Below, one piece after another: positions 52,996-63,581 of a stretch of 63,581 nt of DNA. The translations under genes and the position numbers were made by a program. Positions within the stretch are counted from its first letter, which is position 1. Each line of letters starts with the position of its first letter. The notes below the pieces were generated by a model, which worked only from the letters and a program-made list of their open reading frames with translations, had not been told where the DNA came from and ran no database searches. The DNA lies in assembly GCF_014646695.1 (NCBI RefSeq), contig NZ_BMNT01000002.1:49319-112899 (forward strand), given 5' to 3'. Source of the stretch: Sphaerisporangium melleum (GTDB lineage: Bacteria > Actinomycetota > Actinomycetes > Streptosporangiales > Streptosporangiaceae).

Positions 52996-53028
52996 GACGG
53001 CCCCGCGACCGGTGGTCACGGGGCCGTC
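52996..53028. terminator. Long hairpin before the secA stop
   Basis: A 15-bp stem (arm GACGGCCCCGCGACC) with one C/A mismatch encloses a GGT loop. It lies 24 bp past the secA stop on the minus strand and pairs with the terminator on the other side. GTGCACAG copies at 52960 and 52986 flank it. Confidence 0.7.
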
Positions 53029-53052
53029 ATTGGCGGTGGTGCGGTGCGCCGG

Positions 53053-55854
<2,802 letters not shown>

Positions 55855-56179
55855 TTTGGTAAAGCTCCTCGCAGGTCGTACCGCGGCCCGACGGCTGCGG
55901 ACATGAGGACGAGACATGGTTCCCCACAGCCATGGTAGGCGGTTTCACCACCGGACACAGCCATCGTCAAAGACGCTGTCGGGCGCGGCGGAGTTCCCGG
56001 GCGCCCGGCCCGCGGGCGTCATGATGGGGTACGGCATGCGGCACGGCCGGTGACGTTGTATATCGTGCGATGGTACGGGCAGGGAATCTTTGCCCGGCGC
56101 ACGCGTCGCCGGGGCGGCCCTCTCACCACGAGCATGAATCCAAGTGGAACTACCAGCACAACGAGAACGAGGAGTCGGG
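55855..56179. other. Divergent intergenic region, 325 bp
   Basis: It carries the promoters of secA (minus) and the small membrane protein (plus). The minus-strand TACCAT (55933-55938) and TTGACG (55966-55971) are promoter-like but 27 bp apart. GTTGTATATCGTGCGATG near 56055 is AT-rich on the plus strand. No small gene or repeat was found. Confidence 0.4.
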
Positions 56180-56467
56180 ATGGCCGAGAGCGCACCGGCG
56201 AAGTCACACAGCGGTCAGTCGCACGCCGGGCGGGCTTCGTCCTGGCTGGCGGTGACGGTGATCCTGCTGGGCTTCACGATCGGCGGGGTCGCGCTGGTGA
56301 TGGGCCCCAACTGGCTGCTGTTCTGGATCGGCGGCGCGGTGATCGTGATCGGTGGTGTCCTCGCCCTCATCTTCGACATCTTCTCCGACGTGATCGAGGA
56401 CGCTCCGCGCGAGATCGCCGTCCAGGAGCACCACTCCCCCTTCGAGCACCACGGCAAGACCGCCTGA
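56180..56467 (+). CDS. HGxxPAAW-type small membrane protein (DUF6704-like)
   Basis: A protein of 95 residues. The hydrophilic His/Ser-rich start (SHSGQSHAGRASSWLAV) carries a degenerate HGxxPAAW motif. Two adjacent membrane helices follow (VTVILLGFTIGGVALVMG and WLLFWIGGAVIVIGGVLALIFDIF). ATG 56180 follows GGAGTCGGG. Such proteins are common in actinobacteria and have no known function. It is divergent from secA. Confidence 0.75.
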   Translation: MAESAPAKSHSGQSHAGRASSWLAVTVILLGFTIGGVALVMGPNWLLFWIGGAVIVIGGVLALIFDIFSDVIEDAPREIAVQEHHSPFEHHGKTA

Positions 56468-56531
56468 CGGCGACCGGGTCGCGCGACACCTGCGAACCGT
56501 TTTCGTCGGTGCCGCGCCCTACCATCGACTC

Positions 56532-57815
56532 ATGCCGAACGGTGTCCCCGCCCCCGTGCTCGACCTGTCCGCCGACGAGGCCCGCCGCGCCATCCTGCGC
56601 GCCCAGGGGTTCCTCGGAGCCGACTCCCGCAGGGGCGGGGCCGCCGCCATGCTGCGGCGGCTGTCGGCCGTCCAGCTCGACACCATCTCGGTGCTGGCCC
56701 GTTCCCACGAGCTCGTCGCCTACGCCCGGCTCGGCCCGGTCGGCAGGGCCAAGGTCGAGCGGGCCTACTGGCACGACCCCGCCACCGCCTTCGAGTACTG
56801 GTGCCATGCCGCCTGCATCGTCCCCATGGCCGACTGGCCGCTGTACGCCTTCCGGCGGCGCGCCTACCGCGAGCGGCGCTACCGCTGGCACGAGGTCCCG
56901 CCGACCATCGACAAGGTGCTCGAGCAGGTCAGGAACGACGGGCCGGTGACCACCACCGACCTCGGCGGCGCCAAGAACGGCGGCCCCTGGTGGGACTGGT
57001 CGGACGTCAAGATCGCCGTGGAGTTCCTGCTCGACATCGGCGAGGTCGTCTGCGCGCGGCGGGTCGGCTGGCGCCGGGTCTACGACGTGGCCGAGCGGGT
57101 GGTCCCGTCCGATCTGCTCGGCCGGGAGCTCAGTGACGCCGAGTGCATCAGCGGGCTCGCGGGCATCGCCGGCCGCGCCCTCGGCATCGCGACCCGTGCC
57201 GACCTCGCCGACTTCATCCGGGTGCGCGGGCCGCACGCCACCCTGCTCGACGAGGCCCTGAAGGACGGCTCCGCCGGGCTGGTGCCGGTGCACGTCGAGG
57301 GCTGGGGCAACGGCCGCGTCCGGGCGAGCGCCGCCGGCCCGCGGCAGGCGGCCGCGGGTCCGGCGCGCCGGGCGGCCAACGCCTGGGCCGATCCCGCCGC
57401 GCTGGCCGGCGCGCCGCGCGGCCGGCATCGCACCACCCCGCTCTCCCCCTTCGACTCCCTCGTCTGGGACCGCGCCCGCACCGAGCGGGTCTTCGGCTTC
57501 ACCCATCGCCTGGAGGCGTACGTGCCGAAGGACAAGCGCGTGCACGGCTACTTCACGATGCCGGTGCTGGCCGGTGGCAAGCTGATCGGCCGGGTGGACC
57601 CCGCACGCGAGGGGACGACCTTCGTGGCCCGGCAGGTCGGCTTCGAGCCGGCGGCCGGCCGCGGCAGGGCGGCACACGCCGCCGCCGTGGCGGCGATGGC
57701 CGACGCGCTCTGGGAGGCCGCCTCCTGGGTCGGCTGCGATGACGTCCGCGTCGAGCGCGTCGGTGTCCCCGACCTCGCCGCGCCCCTCGAGTCGGCCCTC
57801 CGCAGCATCCCCTGA
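56532..57815 (+). CDS. Winged-helix HTH_42 / YcaQ-like protein (putative DNA glycosylase)
   Basis: A protein of 427 residues with the YcaQ/AlkX arrangement of winged-helix domains: SADEARRAILRAQGFLG, MLRRLSAVQLDTISVLARSHELVAYARLG, DPATAFEYWCHAACIVPMADWPLY, and LSPFDSLVWDRARTERVFGFTHRLEAYVPKDKRVHGYFTMPVL. QLDTI marks the catalytic QxD/QxQ-type motif. YcaQ relatives unhook interstrand DNA crosslinks; whether this one does is inferred. The start ATG 56532 has only a weak ribosome site, and the family is well conserved. Confidence 0.85.
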   Translation: MPNGVPAPVLDLSADEARRAILRAQGFLGADSRRGGAAAMLRRLSAVQLDTISVLARSHELVAYARLGPVGRAKVERAYWHDPATAFEYWCHAACIVPMADWPLYAFRRRAYRERRYRWHEVPPTIDKVLEQVRNDGPVTTTDLGGAKNGGPWWDWSDVKIAVEFLLDIGEVVCARRVGWRRVYDVAERVVPSDLLGRELSDAECISGLAGIAGRALGIATRADLADFIRVRGPHATLLDEALKDGSAGLVPVHVEGWGNGRVRASAAGPRQAAAGPARRAANAWADPAALAGAPRGRHRTTPLSPFDSLVWDRARTERVFGFTHRLEAYVPKDKRVHGYFTMPVLAGGKLIGRVDPAREGTTFVARQVGFEPAAGRGRAAHAAAVAAMADALWEAASWVGCDDVRVERVGVPDLAAPLESALRSIP

Positions 57816-57959
57816 CGCCCCGGCGAGCGCCCACCGGCCCCACATCCCCGGTGAGGACGTTCTCACCGCCGGGTCACGGCACAGTGGCCTCCTGGCCACC
57901 GTGCCCGCCGTCTTGCGAGCGCGCGCGAGACGCCCTGCCCGGCTCTGCCGGCCGGGCGG

Positions 57960-58664
57960 TCAGGTGATCTCGAGGAGGCGCTCGCGCACGGCGTAGACGA
58001 CGGCTTCCATGCGCGAGTGCAACTGGAGCTTCTCCAGGATGTTGCGCACGTGGTTCTTCACGGTGTTCTCGGAGATGAACAACTGCTTGGCGATCTCGCG
58101 GTTGTTCATCCCCTTGGCGACCAGGCGCAGCACTTCCATCTCGCGGTCGGTCAGCCGCGGCACCGGAAGCTGCGGCGGACGCTCGGCCTCCTTGCGGCTC
58201 ATGTTCGCGAACTCGCTGATCAGCTTGGCCGCCATCGCCGGGTTGATGAGCGACTGGCCTTCGTGCACGCCGCGCACGGCGTCCGGGACCTCGTCGATCT
58301 GCACGTCCTTGAGCAGGTAGCCGGTGGCACCCGCCTTGATCGCCTCGAAGAGGTCCTCCTCCTCGTCGCTCACCGTCAGCATCACGATGCGCGCACTCGG
58401 CACCGATGACTTGATCGCCCGGGTCGCCTCGATGCCACTCTGCCGGGGCATCCGGACGTCCATCAGCACCACGTCCGGCAGGAGGCGGTCGGCGATCTCG
58501 ACCGCCTCCTGTCCGTCGCCGGCCTCACCGACCACCTCGATGTCCGGCTCCGCGGCCAATGCCAGCTCAAGGCTCCGCCGGATCAGCGCGTGATCGTCAA
58601 CGATCAGCACGCGGATCGGCTCCTGACGCCTTGCGCGGTCGGCCGTTTCGTCGGTCTGCGTCAC
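57960..58664 (-). CDS. NarL/LuxR-family orphan response regulator
   Basis: A protein of 234 residues. The receiver domain has VDDHALIRRSL, phospho-acceptor Asp in PDVVLMDVRMP, Thr/Ser in IVMLTVSDEEEDLFEAIKAGATGYLLKD. A LuxR HTH follows (LTDREMEVLRLVAKGMNNREIAKQLFISENTVKNHVRNIL). No histidine kinase gene lies next to it. The gene sits between secA and hpf as its Streptomyces counterpart does. GTG 58664 has GGAGG very close upstream, spaced 1-4 nt. Confidence 0.9.
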   Translation of the reverse strand: MTQTDETADRARRQEPIRVLIVDDHALIRRSLELALAAEPDIEVVGEAGDGQEAVEIADRLLPDVVLMDVRMPRQSGIEATRAIKSSVPSARIVMLTVSDEEEDLFEAIKAGATGYLLKDVQIDEVPDAVRGVHEGQSLINPAMAAKLISEFANMSRKEAERPPQLPVPRLTDREMEVLRLVAKGMNNREIAKQLFISENTVKNHVRNILEKLQLHSRMEAVVYAVRERLLEIT

Positions 58665-58800
58665 GCCTCCTCCTCGTGGGGAGCCGGTCGCGCGGGTAGG
58701 TCGTCCCCTACCGCGCGACGCTCCCGCGCCGTCGGAACCGCCATCATTACATGGCTTTCCGACGCGCGGGGGTGGTCGAGAGGATCATCGAACGCGTTGG

Positions 58801-59472
58801 TTACTGTTCCACCAGCCGCAACACGCCGTACGCGTACCCGACACGCCGGTACACGACGCTGGGCAGGCCGCACTCCTTGTCTCTGAACAGGTAGAAATCA
58901 TGGCCGACCAGCTCCATCTCCAGCAGCGCCTGGTCGATGGTCATGGGGTCGGCGTCGTGGAACTTCTCGCGGACGACGAGGGGCCCGTCGCCGTCCATTT
59001 CGATCGGCACGATGGGCTCGGCGTACTCGTGCTCACGCGGCTCCCGCTCGGCCGCGACCGGCGCGAGCTGCTCGGGCGTCTCGGGCGGAAGAGGTTCGGG
59101 CATGGCGCCGTAAAGATCGACCGGAGCGGCGGTGAGCTTGGCCACCGAGGGAGGGCAGTGGTTGCCGTAGTGCACCTTCCTGCGGTCGGCGTTGCGCCTG
59201 AGCCTCGCCTCGAGCTTGCCGAGGGCGATGTCGAGCGCCGCGAAGCGGTCGTCGGCAGCGGCCTCGGCCCTGATGGCCGGACCCTTGGAGCGGATGGTCA
59301 GCTCCACCCGCTCACGCTGGTCGCTCTCACGCACGTTGGCTTGCTTGGACACCTCCACATCGACACGTATGAGCTTGTTGTCCAGTCGCTCGATCCTGGC
59401 CAGTTTGGTCGTCACATGATCGCGGAAGCGGTCACTCACACTGGTGTGCCGTCCCTTGACAATGATGTCCAC
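58801..59472 (-). CDS. hpf: Ribosome hibernation promoting factor, long form (HPF/RaiA family)
   Basis: A protein of 223 residues. The N-terminal S30AE domain (MDIIVKGRHTSVSDRFRDHVTTKLARIERLD ... ALDIALGKLEARLRRNADRRKVH) is followed by an acidic, Pro-rich linker. The C-terminal dimerisation domain (PLVVREKFHDADPMTIDQALLEMELVGHDFYLFRD) lets two ribosomes pair into 100S particles. It acts in stationary phase or stress. GTG 59472 starts after a leader of about 295 nt with a strong upstream promoter. Confidence 0.94.
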   Translation of the reverse strand: MDIIVKGRHTSVSDRFRDHVTTKLARIERLDNKLIRVDVEVSKQANVRESDQRERVELTIRSKGPAIRAEAAADDRFAALDIALGKLEARLRRNADRRKVHYGNHCPPSVAKLTAAPVDLYGAMPEPLPPETPEQLAPVAAEREPREHEYAEPIVPIEMDGDGPLVVREKFHDADPMTIDQALLEMELVGHDFYLFRDKECGLPSVVYRRVGYAYGVLRLVEQ

Positions 59473-59589
59473 TCAAAGGCCCCCCTTCGTCTCGACTACG
59501 AGGAGGGCACCCGTCCGGCCGACCTGGTCTTCGTCCCCACATCCGCCTGCTGAGGGGTTCGCGGCTCCATGCCACTACTGCCCTTCTCT

Positions 59590-59767
59590 CCTGGCGGAGG
59601 ACATCTGGACCTCCGGGGAGGCAGGACTTACCTCTAAGCCGCACCGTGATCGGTCGACGAAGAGTCGCCTTACGTGGGCCGTTTCGCCTGCGGCTGGCAT
59701 CGGCTAGCCAGCCCGGCCCCCTCTCGGGGGTCGGTCCGGCGCAACCACGGACCCGAACGGGTGCCAT
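59590..59767 (-). ncRNA. Structured hpf leader, candidate raiA RNA
   Basis: Hairpins on the minus strand are ACCCG-TT-CGGGT (59751-59762), a 5-bp CCCCC/GGGGG stem with a 4-nt loop (59717-59730) and GGCTGGC/GCCAGCC (59692-59713). The segment after them (GGCGAAACGGCCC, ACGTAAGGCGACTCTTCG) looks conserved rather than random. raiA RNAs are known to lie upstream of hpf/raiA in Firmicutes and actinobacteria. I cannot run the covariance model, so boundaries and identity are tentative. Confidence 0.45.
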
Positions 59768-59773
59768 GCTCGA

Positions 59774-59802
59774 ACGCTAGCCTCTGCCGCCGCGAATGTC
59801 AG
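59774..59802 (-). promoter_or_regulatory. Sigma-70-type promoter of hpf
   Basis: On the minus strand CTGACA (59797-59802) and TAGCGT (59774-59779) are separated by 17 bp. Both agree well with TTGACA/TANNNT. The predicted start lies near 59767, just before the hairpin series. Confidence 0.7.
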
Positions 59803-60215
59803 CCGCGGGATCGGCGGGAGGATCACTTTGAGTGATCACCTTGAACCTCGACGACCTCCGCCACACGTGGCGTTGACCATGCTCCGACCCCGTCTCCGAG
59901 GGCTTCTCGCATTGCCTGACCAGGCATGTAAGCCCTTTGGGACACCACAGTGTGGCCGCGCGGTCATGCCCATGATTTGCCCCTGTCATTACCGCTGGTA
60001 ATCATATGAACTCTCTCACTCCGGGCGTGTCGCCTCCGCTGGAGCACGCCGATGCTCGGCGTCTGCTCCCCGTGCCTCCGCATCCGGCGGGGTGCACTCG
60101 ACCCACACGAGCCGGTCACCCTGCCGAAGCCGCGCCTCCGCGTCCGGCGGGGGGGTGCACCCTCGGGCGCCGGCGGCCGGGCCGGTGAGCTCCGTCCAAA
60201 GGTGGGCGGTCGCCG
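59803..60215. other. 413-bp region with several perfect palindromes
   Basis: Upstream of the hpf promoter lie GATCACT-TTG-AGTGATC (59821-59837), TGCCTG-AC-CAGGCA (59913-59926), CCACA-G-TGTGG (59947-59957) and ATTACC-GCT-GGTAAT (59988-60002). They may be operators. Farther on, GCCTCCGCATCCGGCGGGG (60074) and GCCTCCGCGTCCGGCGGGG (60134) repeat 60 bp apart. No gene is seen. Confidence 0.5.
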
Positions 60216-60938
60216 TCAGGCGGGGAAGGCGCGCAGACGCACGCGGCGGGGGGTGGCGGCCAGGGTGACGGCGAGCGGCACGGCGACGCCCGCCCGGCGC
60301 AGTGCCCGCGCCGCCTCGGCGAGGGTGGCGCCGGTGGTGACGACGTCGTCGACGAGGACCACAACGGGGCCGGGCAACGCCTGTGAGTCGCGTAAGCGGC
60401 CGATCGGCCCGTGGCGCGCATGGAAGGCCCCACCCAGATTGGCGGCCCTCTCAGTCGCGCTCAGGCCCGCCTGATCGCGCACCCGGCGCCCGTGACGGAG
60501 GACGGGAGCCGCTCTGGCGGCCCGGCCCGACGCCCGCAGAGCGCGTGCGGCCAGCGTCGCCAGCCGGCGGACCGGATCGTGGCCGCGCCGGCGGACCGCC
60601 CGGCGGGAACTGGGCACCGCGACCAGGACGAGCGGCGCGCCGGGCGGGAACCCGCGAGCGGCGAGCGCCGCCCGTAGCGTGGACACCAGGCAGGCGGCCA
60701 GCAGCGGCGCCGGCGCCGTGTGGCCGCGCTCCTTGTAGGCGAGCACCACACGGCGGACCACCCCCTCGTAGGAGGCGGCCGACCAGCAGTCGGGCAGGCC
60801 GGCCGGTGGCGGGCTCGGTGGCCGGGGAAGGGGGTCGCCCCGGAGCTCGGCGGCGCAGGCGGTGCACAGGACGGTGCCCGGGCTCGCGCATCCGGCGCAG
60901 CGCGAGGGCGAGATCAGGTCGAGGAACGCGGTCAGCAC
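60216..60938 (-). CDS. ComF-family phosphoribosyltransferase-like protein
   Basis: About 240 residues from GTG 60938; the frame is open to 61010. The N-terminal zinc finger is C-x2-C-x7-C-x2-C (CAGCASPGTVLCTAC). The PRTase domain has the PRPP loop VVVLVDDVVTTGATL and RDQAGLSATERAANL. ComF in naturally competent bacteria assists DNA uptake; in actinobacteria its role is unknown. It lies between hpf and the DUF4142 lipoprotein as in relatives. Confidence 0.88.
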   Translation of the reverse strand: MLTAFLDLISPSRCAGCASPGTVLCTACAAELRGDPLPRPPSPPPAGLPDCWSAASYEGVVRRVVLAYKERGHTAPAPLLAACLVSTLRAALAARGFPPGAPLVLVAVPSSRRAVRRRGHDPVRRLATLAARALRASGRAARAAPVLRHGRRVRDQAGLSATERAANLGGAFHARHGPIGRLRDSQALPGPVVVLVDDVVTTGATLAEAARALRRAGVAVPLAVTLAATPRRVRLRAFPA

Positions 60939-61122
60939 GCGTCCAGCGTCCCTCGCGTCGCGAGCGCCTCCGGGCTTTGTCCACAGCCGAGCCATCGCAT
61001 ATGCCGACAATCCGCCCGCTGTCCACAGGCACCATGAGACCCCGGCGAAGCGCGTCTAGGGCCCGACGTCGGCCGGTGGCCGCGTCAGGCCCGCCGGGAG
61101 ACGCTCACCCGCGTCGTCATCG

Positions 61123-61989
61123 TCAGTCGTCGTCGCGCGCGAGCAGGCTGGTGGCGGGGGGTGCGCTGGGCGCGGGATCGCCGGAGGGCACGGGGCTGGG
61201 GGCGCCGCTGACGGTGGGGACGGGGGGAAGGGCCGTGTCCCCGACCAGGCCGGTGCCCTCCAGCAGGCTCATGTGGGTGTTGACGAACATCGCGGCGCTT
61301 TCCGCGAAGTCGCGGATCAGGGTGTTGCGCGTGCTGCCCCGCACCGCGCCGATGGCCGGGAAGATCTTTCCGTGGGCCAGCCGCAGGCGCATGACCGCCG
61401 TCATGTCGTAGGCCAGTCCCTTCTTGCCGGAGATCTCGGCCATCCATCCCTGCTGCTCCTCGGTGGCCTCGTCGGGCAGCGGCACCCGCAGCCGCCCCGC
61501 GACCTGCCGGACCTCGGCGTCGAGCAGGGTGTGCTGGCGGGCGATCTCGCCGAGGTTCTTCCTGGTGGCGGCGCGCAGAGCCCGTTTGGCGGCCTGCCGT
61601 CCCGTGGGGATCTCCCACAGCCCGGCCAGGCGGACCTTGGCCAGCAGGTCGCGGTCGGCCGCGCTGAGCGGCCCCCATGGCGTCGGCACACTCTCCTCCG
61701 CCGCCGGCTCCTCTTGCGCTCCGGCCGCAGCACCGTTCCCGGAGGGCTGCGCGGAGTCGGATGGCGCCGCGGGACCGCTCACGAAGGGCTGCGAGGGGTC
61801 GCTCTGCGGCTCCTGGGCCGGCGGGGCGTTCTTCCCGATCAGTTCCTCGGCGGGCGGGGCCAACGCCACCGGACCCTGGAAAACGCCGGCCCCGTCTCCT
61901 CCGCTCGTCCCGGAGCAGGCCGCGGTGAGCAGGAGCGCCAAGACGCCGCCCGTCACGGCGGCCGTAGAGCTGATACGCCCGCTTCTCAT
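61123..61989 (-). CDS. DUF4142-type lipoprotein
   Basis: A protein of 288 residues. Lipobox LTAAC follows an N-terminal signal (MRSGRISSTAAVTGGVLALLLTAAC). A Pro/Ser/Gln-rich linker precedes a four-helix, ferritin-like DUF4142 domain (LSAADRDLLAKVRLAGLWEIPTGRQA ... GKKGLAYDMTAVMRLRLAHGKIFPAIG ... FAESAAMFVNTHMSLLEGTGL). The tail is Pro/Ser rich. ATG 61989 is chosen from the signal peptide. Function outside the membrane is unknown. Confidence 0.82.
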   Translation of the reverse strand: MRSGRISSTAAVTGGVLALLLTAACSGTSGGDGAGVFQGPVALAPPAEELIGKNAPPAQEPQSDPSQPFVSGPAAPSDSAQPSGNGAAAGAQEEPAAEESVPTPWGPLSAADRDLLAKVRLAGLWEIPTGRQAAKRALRAATRKNLGEIARQHTLLDAEVRQVAGRLRVPLPDEATEEQQGWMAEISGKKGLAYDMTAVMRLRLAHGKIFPAIGAVRGSTRNTLIRDFAESAAMFVNTHMSLLEGTGLVGDTALPPVPTVSGAPSPVPSGDPAPSAPPATSLLARDDD

Positions 61990-62152
61990 CTCTGCGCCAT
62001 CCCTTCGCCCGGGGGATTCACCCGGCCCCACGTCGTCGCCTCGGCAGGAGCTACGGGCGGACGGCGTGCGTGGTTCGACGCGATCGCCGGGTATTCCGCG
62101 AGCGGAGACGCCGGGCCCGGCAGGGAGGCGGCCCGGGAGGGCACGCGGAGTG

Positions 62153-63581
62153 TCAGCCGAGGGGGTAGACCGGGGGGTCGGCGGACTTCACGACGCTGGT
62201 CCACTGGCTCTTCTGCGGGTTCCAGACGAGGATCTCGCCGTCGGCCGTGCCCGCGAGCATGGGCGCGGGGTCGGGGGCGGCGGCGACCGTCTCGACGCGG
62301 GCGGCGGCCTTGGTCTCCAGCCGCACCCCCTGGGTGACCGACCAACTGCTCAACTCGCGGTCGCCCTTGGTGTTCACCAACACGACCAGCGTGTCGGCGT
62401 CCCGCCACGCGATGTCCAGGATCTGCTGGTTGTCGTTGGCGGGGACCAGCGGGCGCAGGTTCACGATCTTGTCCTGGTGGCGGTCGATGACCCCCACCAG
62501 CACGCGCTGGCCGTTCCCGTCGTCGGCGACGACGGCGACCCGGGCGCCGTCGCGCGCCACGCGGAACGCCGTGACGTCGGTGGCCTCCAGGGCGGGGGCG
62601 CCCACCGGGATCTGCCGTGAGGCGTCGTGCGCCCGCAGCACCTGCGACTTGCCCGGCGCCTGCCGGGCGACCGACCAGACGTCGCCGTAGCGGTCGAACG
62701 ACGGCGGCGTCAGGTGCGCGCCGTCGATCCAGCGCTCCCACTGGCTGCCGGGGCTGATGCCGCTGACCCAGACGCCCCCGGCCTTGTCGAGCGCGGCGAC
62801 CTTCACCGGCTGTTCAGCGGAGATGGCCAGGTGGCCGAACTGGTGCGAGCCGGGCTGCCCGACGCCGACCAGCGGCGGGTTGCCGGTCTCCTGACTGAGC
62901 CGGTGCACCCTGCCCTGCTCCAGGAAGTAGGCCTGTGCCTCGCCGGTGAGCACGTCGGGGTCGAAGCGGTCGTAGTCACGCGGGTCGATGATGAACGGCC
63001 CGCCGGGGAACTGCTCGCCATTGACCCGCACCTCGATGCGCCGCGACTCGGTGAGCGGCTTGAGCGTCCAGGCGAGCTGGGCCGACATGGCCTCCCGGTT
63101 GGCCTCGGCCAGCGCCGAGTCGACGATGCCATAGGTGAAGTCGACCACCACGGTGTCGTTCTCCACGTACACGTCGTTGACGTCGACGTTGTTCCCGAAC
63201 GCCGAGTCGACCGCGCCCTTGAGCGGCGCGGTCGGATCCTGCAGCAGATGCCGCACCAGCGACTCGGCCAGCCCTTCGCTCGGATTGATCTGCACCCGCA
63301 CCTGGTCGTGGACCAGGCCGGCCCAGCCGTAGGCGGCGTAGTACAGGTCGAAGGAACGGTAGGCGCGCTTGAAGTCGTCCTCGGTCAGCAGCAGCCCGGA
63401 CGGCGCCGAGGAGATGCGCCACTGGCCGTTCACCTTGACCAGGGTGAACTCCCACAGCTTGGCACCGGTCGTGGTGGAGTTGCTCGGCACGTACCGCCCG
63501 TCGCCGGCCCGCGTGCCGAGCACGGTGCCCTTGACCGCCACGCGGGTCTGCTGGACCTCACCGCGGGACGGGTCGGCCGTG
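62153..63581 (-). CDS. lpqB: Lipoprotein LpqB (N-terminus outside window)
   Basis: The frame stays open past GTG 63541 to the window edge (residues ...TADPSRGEVQQTR), so the signal peptide and start lie upstream. The visible part has a GerMN domain (DQVRVQINPSEGLAESLVRHLLQDP ... DVNDVYVENDTVVVDFTYGIVDSAL) and a beta-propeller-like C-terminal region. In actinobacteria LpqB works with the MtrAB two-component system, whose mtrB is usually next upstream and would be expected just beyond this edge. Confidence 0.93.
   Translation of the reverse strand, partial: TADPSRGEVQQTRVAVKGTVLGTRAGDGRYVPSNSTTTGAKLWEFTLVKVNGQWRISSAPSGLLLTEDDFKRAYRSFDLYYAAYGWAGLVHDQVRVQINPSEGLAESLVRHLLQDPTAPLKGAVDSAFGNNVDVNDVYVENDTVVVDFTYGIVDSALAEANREAMSAQLAWTLKPLTESRRIEVRVNGEQFPGGPFIIDPRDYDRFDPDVLTGEAQAYFLEQGRVHRLSQETGNPPLVGVGQPGSHQFGHLAISAEQPVKVAALDKAGGVWVSGISPGSQWERWIDGAHLTPPSFDRYGDVWSVARQAPGKSQVLRAHDASRQIPVGAPALEATDVTAFRVARDGARVAVVADDGNGQRVLVGVIDRHQDKIVNLRPLVPANDNQQILDIAWRDADTLVVLVNTKGDRELSSWSVTQGVRLETKAAARVETVAAAPDPAPMLAGTADGEILVWNPQKSQWTSVVKSADPPVYPLG

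Overview
This 63.6-kb window is chromosomal DNA of a very high-GC actinobacterium. Gene content and order point to the Streptosporangiales or a neighbouring filamentous group. Signs are a DasR/GlcNAc-PTS locus of the Streptomyces type, the prfB-ftsE-ftsX-smpB-ssrA block, the secA / orphan LuxR regulator / hpf / comF / lpqB block, and a ~1,630-residue NAD-dependent glutamate dehydrogenase. I see no rRNA, tRNA, IS element, prophage or CRISPR array. This is core or core-like sequence, and most long antisense reading frames are GC-driven shadows. The gene at each window edge is incomplete: an acyltransferase at the left and lpqB at the right.

Layout. (1) 1-11 kb: a cell-envelope glycan cluster read leftward (polytopic membrane protein, DUF2613-like mini-protein, GT4 glycosyltransferase, giant AftD-like arabinofuranosyltransferase, DUF3068 protein), facing an acyltransferase and a methyltransferase. 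(2) 11-18 kb: a two-module acyl-CoA dehydrogenase behind a 24-bp imperfect palindrome, a membrane-anchored unknown, an HtrA-like lipoprotein protease, a methyltransferase and an unknown. (3) 18-25 kb: ssrA (tmRNA, tag ANNTRTQGHMALAA), a PBP-like lipoprotein that has lost its catalytic motifs, smpB, ftsX, ftsE, a zinc-ribbon mini-protein and prfB. (4) 25-43 kb: mixed metabolism (lipoprotein, NAD-GDH, flavin oxidase, VOC protein, acetoacetyl-CoA synthetase, multicopper oxidase, DUF2218-O-methyltransferase fusion, three HAD proteins, DUF6912). (5) 43-52 kb: a GlcNAc uptake and muropeptide-recycling island (nagZ, ptsI, ptsH, crr, EIIB, SIS-domain protein; divergent dasR and EIIC) with DasR operators visible in the DNA. 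(6) 52-63.6 kb: Rv3235-like gene, secA, HGxxPAAW protein, YcaQ-like protein, response regulator, hpf with a long structured leader (possible raiA RNA), comF, a DUF4142 lipoprotein and lpqB.

How the genes fit together. EIIC, EIIB and Crr with HPr and Enzyme I would import and phosphorylate GlcNAc. NagZ releases GlcNAc from muropeptides, the SIS protein probably processes GlcN-6-P, and DasR senses the amino-sugar phosphates. SmpB, tmRNA and RF2 form a translation-quality group beside the FtsEX division complex. Hpf sits behind a strong promoter.

Most unusual items: a tandem pair of micro-ORFs (SGEWxFW peptides) that share a duplicated Shine-Dalgarno/start unit and differ by one in-frame codon; a 50-bp inverted repeat bracketing the adjacent HAD gene; a penicillin-binding-protein fold without catalytic residues; two overlapping DasR sites one helical turn apart; a DUF2218-methyltransferase fusion; and a HAD gene that appears to start at ATT.
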